A DNA stretch of 10,273 nucleotides from Peptococcaceae bacterium (GCA_003445475.1 DMDP01000002.1:1-10273); one strand, 5' to 3'; numbered from the stretch's first letter, positions 1 to 6,212 are shown. Made by a program: numbers and translations. The notes: a model not told the origin generated them from the letters alone.

Positions 1-333
1 GAACACGAGAGTTACGGTCACATCGAGCTAACCGCGAAAGGCCGGGCCGTGGCCGAGGAGATTTACGCCCGGCACGTCATACTTTTCGCCTTCTTCCATG
101 AGGTGCTAGGCCTCTCTGCCGAAGTGGCGGAGGAAGACGCCTGCCGCGTGGAGCACCACCTTTCACCCGAAGCGCGGGAGCGCCTGCTGCAGCTCGTCGA
201 CTTCATACGTTCCTGTCCCGAAAAACCCGTCCGCTTCCTGGCGAACTTCCAGCACTACGCCCGCACCGGGGAGCGTTCTGAGGGTTGCTCCGCGTGCGGC
301 AAGTGCACGCCGGCGCCCGCGGCAAATCGCTGA
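1..333 (+). CDS. DtxR/IdeR-family iron-dependent repressor, C-terminal part
   Basis: The reading frame is open from base 1, so the N-terminal winged helix lies mostly outside the window. The visible 110 residues match the end of the DNA-binding domain plus the dimerisation and metal domain of DtxR-family repressors: a Gly-His-Ile-Glu-Leu-Thr stretch, then a helix with Arg-His, then a Glu-Glu-Asp-Ala-Cys-Arg-Val-Glu-His-His segment. In DtxR and IdeR the Cys, Glu and His of this segment bind Fe(II). MntR proteins usually have Glu in place of the Cys, so an iron sensor is more likely than a manganese sensor. There is no SH3-like third domain. The protein ends in a tail of about 40 residues with a lone Cys and a C-x2-C-x2-C cluster. 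It sits 22 nt before feoB and probably autoregulates this operon. Its promoter and operator are off the left edge. Confidence 0.88.
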   Translation, partial: EHESYGHIELTAKGRAVAEEIYARHVILFAFFHEVLGLSAEVAEEDACRVEHHLSPEARERLLQLVDFIRSCPEKPVRFLANFQHYARTGERSEGCSACGKCTPAPAANR

Positions 334-355
334 AACGGAGGCGATCCAGGTCGGC

Positions 356-910
356 ATGAGAAAACGCTTGCGGATGCGGCACCGGCGAAGAACCGGCGCC
401 GAGGGCAGGTCCTGCTTCAAGGCGGCGCTTGTGGGCAGCCCCAACGCGGGCAAAAGCGCCCTGTTTCACCGCCTCACCGGAACTTACGTAACCGTCTCCA
501 ACTATCCGGGTACGACGGTGGAAGTATCGCGGGGCCGTGCCGTCATCGGCGGGCGCGAAGTGGAGGTTATCGACACGCCGGGGCTTTACTCGCTGCTGGC
601 CATCACCGAGGAAGAAAAGGTGACGCGGCGGCTTTTGCTGGAGGAAGGCGTCGACCTGATTGTGCACGTCGTCGACGCCAAGAACCTTGAACGCAGCCTG
701 CACCTCACGCTGCAGCTCATCGAGGCCGGGATGCGGGTCGTCCTTGTGCTGAACATGCTCGACGAGGCCGCACGCCTGGGCCTCACCATCGATACGGCAA
801 GACTTGCCCGGGAGCTGAATATTCCGGTGGTCGGGACCGTAGCCACCACCGGAGAGGGGTTGGACCTGTTGCGGCAGGTGATCGCAGAAAATGTCCGCGT
901 CGCAGGCTGA
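356..910 (+). CDS. feoB: FeoB GTPase (G) domain as a separate protein
   Basis: This is the cytosolic G-protein part of the ferrous iron transporter FeoB, which powers or gates Fe(II) uptake. All G motifs are visible in the 184 residues: G1 Gly-Ser-Pro-Asn-Ala-Gly-Lys-Ser (27-34), a G2 Thr pair (53-54), G3 Asp-Thr-Pro-Gly (73-76), G4 Asn-Met-Leu-Asp (133-136, the usual FeoB NxxD form) and a G5-like Thr-Thr-Gly-Glu segment (164-167). Asn30 sits where K+-activated GTPases carry their K+-binding Asn. Position 28 is Ser where FeoB usually has Asn. The protein stops right after the G domain, whereas canonical FeoB continues into a helical linker and membrane domain. The first 12 residues are strongly basic. 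The only SD-like sequence (GGAGG, 337-341) is 14 nt from the ATG, rather far, so ATG 374 is an alternative start. It overlaps the next gene by 20 nt. Confidence 0.9.
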   Translation: MRKRLRMRHRRRTGAEGRSCFKAALVGSPNAGKSALFHRLTGTYVTVSNYPGTTVEVSRGRAVIGGREVEVIDTPGLYSLLAITEEEKVTRRLLLEEGVDLIVHVVDAKNLERSLHLTLQLIEAGMRVVLVLNMLDEAARLGLTIDTARLARELNIPVVGTVATTGEGLDLLRQVIAENVRVAG

Positions 911-2348
911 GGTTGTCACCTATCCCGAACCGATCGAAAAGGCGCTGGCCCAAATAACCACCCTGTTGAAAGGATCCTACGGCCTTTCACCCCGGACGGT
1001 GGCCTTGCTTCTCCTGCAGGACGACCCGGAAATGCACGACCTGGTAAAAGAGCGGGAAGGCAGCACCTACCAGACGATTGCTGCAATCATCGACCGGACC
1101 AGGGAAACTCTGCGGGAACCCGTGGACGAAGCCGTGCCCGTGGCGCGGCAACAGAAGATTGCCGCCATCGCAGCGGCCGCGGTGACCGAAACCGCACCCG
1201 CCGGGGCCGCGCTCGCCGATCGCATCTCAAGGCTCATGATGAACCCGTGGACGGGCACCCCCCTTCTCCTGCTCGTGCTCTACTTCGGGCTGTACAAGTT
1301 CGTGGGCGGGTTCGGCGCCGGCACGGTGGTCGACTTCCTGGAGTCCACCGTGTTCGACGCCCACGTCAACCCGTGGGTGAACAGGCTGGTCGATACGTAC
1401 GTCCCGTGGGCCGCCATCAGGGAGTTGCTGGCGCACGACTACGGCATTATAACCCTCGGGCTAAGGTACGCCGTGGCCATCGTTTTGCCCCTGGTCGGTG
1501 CCTTCTTCTTTGTTTTCGCCATCATCGAGGACTCGGGTTACCTGCCGCGGCTGGCGATGCTTATTGACCGCGTCTTCAAGATGATCGGCCTTAGCGGCCG
1601 CGCGGTCATCCCCATGACCCTCGGTTTCGGCTGCGACACTATGGCCACGCTGGTCAGCCGCATCCTGGAGACCAGACGCGAGCGCATCATCGCCACCCTG
1701 CTCCTGGCCCTGGCCATTCCCTGCTCGGCGCAACTCGGCGTTATCCTGGCGCTGCTGGCCGGGCGCCCGGCAGCCGTCCTGGTATGGGCCGGCGTCATTG
1801 CCCTGGTTTTCCTTTTCGTCGGCTGGCTGGCCGCGCAGATCCTGCCCGACGAGCGCCCGACCTTCTACATGGAGGTGCCGCCGCTCAGGCTGCCGCGCCT
1901 TACCAACGTCCTGATCAAGACCTACACGCGCATGCGCATGTACTTCCTGGAAATTCTACCGCTCTTCGTTCTCGCCAGCGTCCTCATCTGGCTGGGGGAA
2001 ATGACGGGCCTTTTTGCCGCACTGGTACAGGCCGTAGCCCCCGTGGTCCGGGCCATCGGCCTGCCCGACCAGGCGGCGGTAGCGTTTCTTTTCGGTTTCT
2101 TCCGCCGCGACTACGGCGCCGCCGGCCTTTATGACCTTTACACGGCGGGGCAATTCGACGGCGTGCAGCTGGTGGTGGCCACGGTCACGCTCACCCTTTT
2201 TGTCCCGTGCATCGCCCAGTTCATCGTGGCCATCAAAGAGCGCGGCGCCCGGGTAGCCTTCGGCATGTTCCTCTTTGTCCTCGTTTTTGCCTTCGGCACC
2301 GGGTACATCCTCAACGCGGTCCTGCGCCTGTTGGGGGTGAGCCTGTGA
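891..2348 (+). CDS. feoB: FeoB membrane domain as a separate protein
   Basis: This is the Fe(II)-transporting membrane half of FeoB, 485 residues. It begins with the Tyr-Pro-Glu-Pro-Ile-Glu segment that normally follows the G domain. About 100 residues of helical linker come next, then roughly eight to nine hydrophobic segments from residue 124 to the end. FeoB gate signatures are present in modified form: Gly-Phe-Gly-Cys248-Asp-Thr-Met (canonical FeoB has Gly-Cys-Asn-Val-Pro), Ile-Pro-Cys278-Ser-Ala-Gln, and Val-Pro-Cys440-Ile-Ala-Gln. The Phe-Phe-Arg-Arg-Asp-Tyr-Gly-Ala segment (403-410) is also a FeoB hallmark. An AGGTGA at 875-880 lies 10 nt before the ATG, inside the G-domain gene, so translation is probably coupled. 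The frame is +1 relative to the upstream gene. Because the break falls at a domain boundary with its own SD and ATG, I read it as a natural split, not a broken gene. Confidence 0.9.
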   Translation: MSASQAEVVTYPEPIEKALAQITTLLKGSYGLSPRTVALLLLQDDPEMHDLVKEREGSTYQTIAAIIDRTRETLREPVDEAVPVARQQKIAAIAAAAVTETAPAGAALADRISRLMMNPWTGTPLLLLVLYFGLYKFVGGFGAGTVVDFLESTVFDAHVNPWVNRLVDTYVPWAAIRELLAHDYGIITLGLRYAVAIVLPLVGAFFFVFAIIEDSGYLPRLAMLIDRVFKMIGLSGRAVIPMTLGFGCDTMATLVSRILETRRERIIATLLLALAIPCSAQLGVILALLAGRPAAVLVWAGVIALVFLFVGWLAAQILPDERPTFYMEVPPLRLPRLTNVLIKTYTRMRMYFLEILPLFVLASVLIWLGEMTGLFAALVQAVAPVVRAIGLPDQAAVAFLFGFFRRDYGAAGLYDLYTAGQFDGVQLVVATVTLTLFVPCIAQFIVAIKERGARVAFGMFLFVLVFAFGTGYILNAVLRLLGVSL

Positions 2349-2542
2349 GGTGCGACTTTTGCGGCACGGTGTTCACCGAGGCCGAGGCCCGGCCGGCGTG
2401 CACCGGGTGCCCGCTGGCGGGCGTCTGCAAAAAACGCAAATGCCCCCGGTGCGGTTACGAGGTGCTGCCGGAACCGAAATGGGTAAAGGCCTTAAAAGCT
2501 TGGGGAGGGAGCATCTTTGCCGGGTACAAAGCCAATAGATGA
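2345..2542 (+). CDS. Small cysteine-rich Feo-associated protein
   Basis: A 65-residue protein starts at a GTG that overlaps the upstream TGA (GTGA junction), with a purine-rich GGGGGTGA site at 2333-2340 just before it. It has seven cysteines in an ordered pattern: C3-x2-C6, C19-x2-C22, C28, C33-x2-C36, followed by Gly-Tyr-Glu and a Pro-Glu-Pro-Lys-Trp motif, then a short basic/aromatic tail. The three CxxC pairs look like zinc ribbon or rubredoxin-type knuckles, so it could bind Zn, Fe or an Fe-S cluster. It has no membrane segment and is therefore not the known FeoB-associated Cys-rich membrane protein (PF12669). Its place between the FeoB membrane gene and feoA, with overlaps on both sides, points to a role in iron uptake, perhaps as a FeoC-like sensor or Fe(II) handler. 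That role is inference. Confidence 0.8.
   Translation: MRCDFCGTVFTEAEARPACTGCPLAGVCKKRKCPRCGYEVLPEPKWVKALKAWGGSIFAGYKANR
2502..2509 (+). promoter_or_regulatory. Ribosome binding site deciding the feoA TTG start
   Basis: GGGGAGGG lies 7 nt before TTG 2517, inside the coding sequence of the upstream Cys-rich gene. It supports the TTG start and translation of feoA independent of the overlapping gene. Confidence 0.7.
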
Positions 2543-2774
2543 ACCAAACGGCGCCCGCCGCCTCACCGAACTGATCGTCGGCCAGGCCGGAACGGTGGCC
2601 TCTCTGGCCCAGGACAGGCCCGGAACGAGGAAAAAACTGGCCGCCCTGGGGCTTTTGCCGGGTACGCGGGTGCGTTTGCTGCAGCGTTTCCCGAGTTACC
2701 TGATCCAGGCGGGGCGCACCCAGATCGTGCTTGATGCCGAGCTGGCCCGGGAGATCTGGGTGAGGTCGGACTAG
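2517..2774 (+). CDS. feoA: FeoA, SH3-like partner of FeoB
   Basis: An 85-residue cytosolic protein with the FeoA fold pattern: Leu-Thr-Glu-Leu start of the domain (residues 16-19), a helix with Lys-Lys-Leu-Ala-Ala-Leu-Gly-Leu-Leu-Pro-Gly-Thr (about 39-50), and a final beta stretch ending Glu-Ile-Trp-Val-Arg. FeoA binds FeoB and is needed for Fe(II) uptake in species where it has been tested. The start is TTG at 2517, chosen because a strong GGGGAGGG (2502-2509) lies 7 nt upstream and no ATG or GTG is better placed. The gene overlaps the Cys-rich gene by 26 nt in another frame. FeoA is last here; in many operons it precedes feoB. Its TAG overlaps the TAG of the convergent treT gene. Confidence 0.88.
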   Translation: MPGTKPIDEPNGARRLTELIVGQAGTVASLAQDRPGTRKKLAALGLLPGTRVRLLQRFPSYLIQAGRTQIVLDAELAREIWVRSD

Positions 2775-4060
2775 GAAGACTTTTTCTCGTCTCCCAGCAG
2801 CGATCGCAGCAGCCTCAATTCGTCCTTTACTCCCCGGGTGATGAGAAAGCGCTCCTTGACGGCCTGTTTCCCCCGTTTGCCCATCTCGCGGGCAAAGTAC
2901 GGGTTGAGCAGCAGGTACTTGATGCGCTGCGCCATTTCGTCCACCCCTTTCTCGCTGGGGGAAACCAGGAACCCGTTGTAGCCGTCGGTGATCTGGCCCG
3001 GAATACCCCCCACGTCCCCGCCGATAACCGGTTTCTCCTTCCACATTCCCTCGCTCACCGTGAGGCCGAAACCCTCCTTTATGGACGGCTGGAGAATGAC
3101 GCTCGCCGCCCGCTGGAAGGCATTAATCTCAATGTGGCTGTCCGGCGGCAGGTTAAGGAGGCGGACGTCAGGCAGGTTTTCGACCTGCTCCTGCAACTGT
3201 GCGAATATCGCCTCGTTTTCGGGGTCGTCGCTCGCCGTACCGCCGACCATCAGCAACTGGCAGGGTATCTCCTTCCGAACCTGCTTGAAGGCCTCGATGG
3301 CGTAGGCGTGCCCCTTGAACGGGTCAAACCGCGAGACAAGCAGCAACAGCGGCTTCTTCTCCAGGCGCTCCAGGCCGTGTTCCCAGCATATCTCGCGCAC
3401 CTGTTCGGGGGGAAGATCCCGGTTCTTATCCGACAGCGGGTCGATATAGGGGAGGACGACGGTGGGCGGGACGGCCCAAGGGGGCAGGAACTTTCCGGAC
3501 GAGAAGATGGCCAGGTCGTACTCCTCGATGAGGGTGCGCATGAAGTCAAGCACGAAGTGATACTCGTGCGACAGGTGGATATGGCAGCGCCAGAGCCACT
3601 TCTGGCGCGCCCGGACCTCTTCCGGTACGAACATTATCAGGCCCGCCGGCTGCGGGTCGTGTATGAGGACGACATCCGCGTCCTCCCGCACCAGCTTGTA
3701 GTTGGCCTGGTTGGTATCCCAGTAAATCTTGGTGCCGATTAAGTCCGGCACCCTGGGTTTTCCCTGGAGGAAGTTGTGCAGCGTCTTGGTGTAAACGAAG
3801 AACTCCGGCCGGCCGGCGATCACGTCCCACCTGACGTCGAGTCCCAGCGCCCGCTCAAACGGAACGAGGGATTGCAGCATTTCCGCCACGCCCCCGCCGC
3901 AGCGCGCGGAATTTATCTGCTGGACTTCGAGGCCGCGCAAGGGCTCGGCGAGCCGGTACAGGTCCTCCATTTCGCGCTCGCCGACAATGGTGGCGTACGC
4001 CGCAAGGCGCTCCTCCGGGAAAACCGCCGTCGGATCGATCCTGGGGCATTGGACTGCCAT
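2771..4060 (-). CDS. treT: TreT-type trehalose synthase (GT4 family glycosyltransferase)
   Basis: A 429-residue retaining GT-B glycosyltransferase. The N-terminal domain has Cys-Gly-Gly-Gly-Val-Ala-Glu-Met (54-61), the glycine loop seen in TreT and related GT4 enzymes. The C-terminal domain has Ser-Arg-Phe-Asp-Pro-Phe-Lys-Gly (243-250, Arg and Lys for the diphosphate) and the E-x7-E signature Glu329 to Glu337 within Lys-Glu-Gly-Phe-Gly-Leu-Thr-Val-Ser-Glu. The whole pattern, including Gly-Lys-Pro-like Glu-Lys-Pro-Val-Ile-Gly-Gly after it, fits trehalose glycosyltransferring synthase, which joins ADP- or UDP-glucose to glucose to give trehalose, reversibly. A GT4 enzyme of another specificity is the main alternative. 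The ATG has an excellent SD (AAGGAGGG, complement of 4067-4074, 6 nt away). It follows galT by 23 nt and is last in its transcription unit. Its stop overlaps the feoA stop. Confidence 0.78.
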   Translation of the reverse strand: MAVQCPRIDPTAVFPEERLAAYATIVGEREMEDLYRLAEPLRGLEVQQINSARCGGGVAEMLQSLVPFERALGLDVRWDVIAGRPEFFVYTKTLHNFLQGKPRVPDLIGTKIYWDTNQANYKLVREDADVVLIHDPQPAGLIMFVPEEVRARQKWLWRCHIHLSHEYHFVLDFMRTLIEEYDLAIFSSGKFLPPWAVPPTVVLPYIDPLSDKNRDLPPEQVREICWEHGLERLEKKPLLLLVSRFDPFKGHAYAIEAFKQVRKEIPCQLLMVGGTASDDPENEAIFAQLQEQVENLPDVRLLNLPPDSHIEINAFQRAASVILQPSIKEGFGLTVSEGMWKEKPVIGGDVGGIPGQITDGYNGFLVSPSEKGVDEMAQRIKYLLLNPYFAREMGKRGKQAVKERFLITRGVKDELRLLRSLLGDEKKSS

Positions 4061-4083
4061 TTTTTACCCTCCTTGGCAACCGC

Positions 4084-5145
4084 TCAAGACTTCTTTGCCC
4101 GGCTTTTCCCTGCTTCACGCAGGTGCCGGGCGGCGGCCTCCGGCGCGACGGGATTGATATAGCAGCCGGTGCCGAACTCGAACCCGGCACAAACTGCCAG
4201 GCGGGGCAATACTTCGACGTGCCAGTGGTAGTGCTCGCAGGGGCTGTTGACGGGGGCCGTGTGCAGCACCAGGTTGTACGGGGGACTCCCAAGCAGCCCT
4301 GCCAGGCGACCCAGCACATCCCGCAGCAGGTGTGCAAGCTCCCGGATAACCGCTTCCCCGGCCAGGGCGAAGTCCTCCTGGTGCGCGCGCGGCACAGCCC
4401 AAACCTCGAAAGGAAAGCGGCTCGCAAAGGGAGCGAACACGGCCGCGTGCCGGCCCTGCACGATCATCCGGCTGCCGTCTTCCGCCTCCTGCCGCAGCAT
4501 GGCGCACAGGGGACACTCTCCCGTGGCCTGCACGTGCTCCGCCATACCGGCCAGTTCGGCACGCAAGGCGTCCGGGACCAGGGGCAAAGCGACGATCTGC
4601 GAATGCGTGTGTTCCAGGGAAGCCCCCGCGGCCTGGCCGGTGTTTTTGAAAACCTGAATGTATTTTATCCATGCGAGGCGCCGCAATGCCCGGCTCCTTT
4701 CCTGCCACATGCGCAGGACCGCGGCCACCTGTTCCGGGTCGAGGTCCTCGAAGCCCCGCACATGCTCCGGCGCCTCGATTACCATCTCGTGGACCCCGAT
4801 TCCCGGCATGGCCCGGTAAATGCCGCAACTCTGGACGGCGGCGGGACCCTCGCCCCGCACCGCCGGGAACTTGTTGGGCACCACCCTCACCCGCCACCCT
4901 GGGGTATCGGGCGGCGTATCCACCGGACGGTAGGCGGCAACCTCCGGCGGGGTTTCCCGCTCGTGCCCCGGACATAGCGGGCATAAAACGGCCGCGCGCC
5001 TGTCCCGCCGCACCTTGAAATCGAGCGGGCGTTTTCCGCGCTCCGCGGCGATGACCACCCAGCGGCCCGTCAGTATGTCCTTCCGCCACTCCGGCAAAAC
5101 CGCCACCCCCGTACTGCCCGTTCTACACAGTTCGACGCAAGGCAC
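4084..5145 (-). CDS. galT: GalT-type hexose-1-phosphate nucleotidylyltransferase
   Basis: A 353-residue HIT-superfamily enzyme of the galactose-1-phosphate uridylyltransferase type, which swaps UMP between UDP-glucose and a sugar 1-phosphate through a uridylyl-histidine. Visible residues: CPLC (55-58) and His119, His179 as likely zinc ligands, active-site His179-Thr-His181-Ser-Gln183 with His181 as the expected nucleophile, a second CPLC (211-214), and His-Tyr-His-Trp-His (305-309) near the end. The middle residue of the HxH is Thr where classical GalT has Pro. Related enzymes act as ADP-glucose phosphorylases, so the nucleotide is not certain. Being 23 nt upstream of treT suggests it handles the glucose nucleotide that TreT uses. 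The start is GTG 5145 with AAAAGGA upstream. A later start near residue 14 or 16 is possible because the conserved part begins at Leu17-Pro-Glu-Trp. Confidence 0.82.
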   Translation of the reverse strand: MPCVELCRTGSTGVAVLPEWRKDILTGRWVVIAAERGKRPLDFKVRRDRRAAVLCPLCPGHERETPPEVAAYRPVDTPPDTPGWRVRVVPNKFPAVRGEGPAAVQSCGIYRAMPGIGVHEMVIEAPEHVRGFEDLDPEQVAAVLRMWQERSRALRRLAWIKYIQVFKNTGQAAGASLEHTHSQIVALPLVPDALRAELAGMAEHVQATGECPLCAMLRQEAEDGSRMIVQGRHAAVFAPFASRFPFEVWAVPRAHQEDFALAGEAVIRELAHLLRDVLGRLAGLLGSPPYNLVLHTAPVNSPCEHYHWHVEVLPRLAVCAGFEFGTGCYINPVAPEAAARHLREAGKSRAKKS

Positions 5146-5166
5146 GCTTTTCCTTTTGCCGGGCCG

Positions 5167-5538
5167 CTACCGGTAGCAGACACCCGCCGTCAGCCACGTG
5201 CAGCCGGCGCAAACGGCCGGGCGGGCGGCCGGCGGCAAGGCCGCCTCGAAAAGCTCCTTCAGTCCGGCCCAGGAAAGTCGGGTGTTTGGCGTCAGGCCCA
5301 GGCGGGACAGCACCAGGCGATCGCGGTCGGCCGCGTCCGCACCGCGCCGGCATGCCGCGCCGTCCAGGAACGGACAGGCGGCGCAGATGGCGTCGGGGCC
5401 CGCGGTCAACCGGACCACGGCCCCCGGCTCCGCCAGCATCCGCTGCACGCGCGCCAGGTTGGCAACGAAAAAGGGACTGTACCCCAGTCCCCTGAACTGA
5501 TCCAGGCACAACAGATGATGCGCCCGCAAGACGATCAA
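5167..5538 (-). CDS. DUF1284 family cysteine-rich protein
   Basis: A 123-residue protein of the DUF1284 type (function unknown), recognised by the N-terminal Leu-Arg-Ala-His-His-Leu-Leu-Cys-Leu and Phe-Arg-Gly-Leu-Gly-Tyr-Ser segments. It carries seven cysteines: Cys11 and two clusters with identical spacing, C52-x2-C55-x7-C63 and C110-x2-C113-x7-C121, suggesting a metal or Fe-S site. No signal peptide or membrane segment. I place the start at TTG 5538 because the family begins almost exactly there and the bioY stop is only 4 nt upstream; TTG 5529, better spaced from the GGTGAGGG, is an alternative. The frame stays open upstream to 5682 but that part overlaps bioY and is low-complexity shadow sequence. 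It lies 21 nt before galT in the same orientation. Neighbours give no clear hint to its job. Confidence 0.75.
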   Translation of the reverse strand: MIVLRAHHLLCLDQFRGLGYSPFFVANLARVQRMLAEPGAVVRLTAGPDAICAACPFLDGAACRRGADAADRDRLVLSRLGLTPNTRLSWAGLKELFEAALPPAARPAVCAGCTWLTAGVCYR

Positions 5539-5542
5539 GCCC

Positions 5543-6145
5543 TCACCACGTGCCTTTCCTGGGCGTGCAGGCGAAGGCCAGCGCCGCCGCGGCAACGGCC
5601 TTGATAACATCGCCCGGAATAAAGGGAATGGTCCCCATCCACAAAAGCCGCGCGATATCCGTAACGCCGGTAACGTGCCCAAGCCAGAGAAGGCCGGGAC
5701 CGTGGATCAGCACGAAATTGGCAAACAACATAAGCCCCAGCAGGCCGTACCAGGACCGCGCCCGGACAAACCGGTCGCTCACATACCCGAGAAAGAACGC
5801 CGCCAGGACAAAGCCGGCAATGTACCCCCCCGTCGGCCCCGCCAGGTAGCCGACCCCGCCGGCCGCTCCCGCAAACCACGGCAGGCCCGCCGCTCCGAGC
5901 GCGACATAAAGCGCCGCGGCTACCCCGCCCCAGTTGCGGCCGAGGAGCACGGCGGTCAGGAGAACGGCCAGGGTCTGCCCGGTGACCGGCACCGGCGTCC
6001 AGGGCAGGTACAGCCTGACCTGGGCGGCGATACCGATAACCGCCGCGCCGGCCAGCGCCAGGGCGAGCTTCCTGGACAGGCTCAGACTGTTGCGCCAGGC
6101 AAAGGCCCGGCACCGGTAACTCTCCACGGTTGCCGCAAGGCTCAA
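5543..6145 (-). CDS. bioY: BioY, biotin-binding S component of an ECF transporter
   Basis: A 200-residue membrane protein with the BioY signature: Trp-Thr-Pro-Val-Pro-Val-Thr-Gly-Gln-Thr (49-58), Tyr-Val-Ala-Leu-Gly-Ala-Ala-Gly-Leu-Pro (80-89), Gly-Pro-Thr-Gly-Gly-Tyr (103-108) and Phe-Ile-Pro-Gly-Asp near 175-179. About six hydrophobic segments follow the family layout. BioY captures biotin and works with the energising module EcfA/A'/T. None of those genes, nor bioM or bioN, is in the window, so a shared ECF module elsewhere is expected. The start is TTG 6145 because GGAGG (complement 6154-6158) lies 8 nt upstream and the length then fits the family. An upstream in-frame start at 6205 would add 20 unconserved residues and run through the promoter and SD. 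It leads a likely unit bioY-DUF1284-galT-treT. Confidence 0.9.
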   Translation of the reverse strand: MSLAATVESYRCRAFAWRNSLSLSRKLALALAGAAVIGIAAQVRLYLPWTPVPVTGQTLAVLLTAVLLGRNWGGVAAALYVALGAAGLPWFAGAAGGVGYLAGPTGGYIAGFVLAAFFLGYVSDRFVRARSWYGLLGLMLFANFVLIHGPGLLWLGHVTGVTDIARLLWMGTIPFIPGDVIKAVAAAALAFACTPRKGTW

Positions 6146-6153
6146 CGTAGCAT

Positions 6154-6160
6154 CCTCCTT
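6154..6160 (-). promoter_or_regulatory. Ribosome binding site deciding the bioY TTG start
   Basis: AAGGAGG on the - strand, 8 nt before TTG 6145. The ATG that overlaps the end of this site is out of the bioY frame, so TTG is the supported start. Confidence 0.7.
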
Positions 6161-6176
6161 CGTCGCTTTTGGCCCT

Positions 6177-6205
6177 ATTCTAGGCACCGGCATTCGGCAA
6201 GTCAA
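6177..6205 (-). promoter_or_regulatory. Sigma-A-type promoter of bioY
   Basis: On the - strand TTGACT (6205-6200) is followed after exactly 17 nt by TAGAAT (6182-6177), a near-consensus -35/-10 pair with ideal spacing, about 32 nt before the TTG start of bioY. A 7-bp dyad and a 12-bp tandem repeat surround it. It is the best promoter I can see in the window. Confidence 0.72.
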
Positions 6206-6212
6206 GCCTAGA
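6179..6212. promoter_or_regulatory. Candidate operator: dyad TCTAGGC-N20-GCCTAGA
   Basis: A perfect 7-bp inverted repeat, arms 6179-6185 and 6206-6212. The left arm overlaps the -10 of the bioY promoter and the right arm abuts its -35. The right arm is also part of a shorter GCCT-N2-AGGC palindrome (6206-6215). The placement is what a repressor operator would have. It does not resemble the TTGTTAACC-type BirA site, so the regulator is unknown. Confidence 0.4.

Noticed and set aside
887..912. feoB as a frameshifted pseudogene
   Set aside because: The break is exactly between domains, the second frame has its own SD and ATG, and both parts keep their key residues. A sequencing error cannot be fully excluded, but decay is unlikely.
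203..919. 238-residue open frame on the - strand across the FeoB G-domain gene
   Set aside because: It lies antisense to a gene with all G motifs, has a low-complexity composition rich in Arg, His, Pro and Gln, and no recognisable domain. It is a GC-rich shadow frame.
4123..4977. 284-residue open frame on the + strand across galT
   Set aside because: Antisense shadow of a clear GalT; composition is biased and no family is recognisable.
5539..5682. Longer DUF1284 start at 5682
   Set aside because: The extension overlaps bioY and is Arg/Pro-rich shadow sequence; the family begins at the TTG near 5538.
6146..6205. Longer bioY start at 6205
   Set aside because: It would put the promoter and the strong SD inside the coding region and add unconserved residues.
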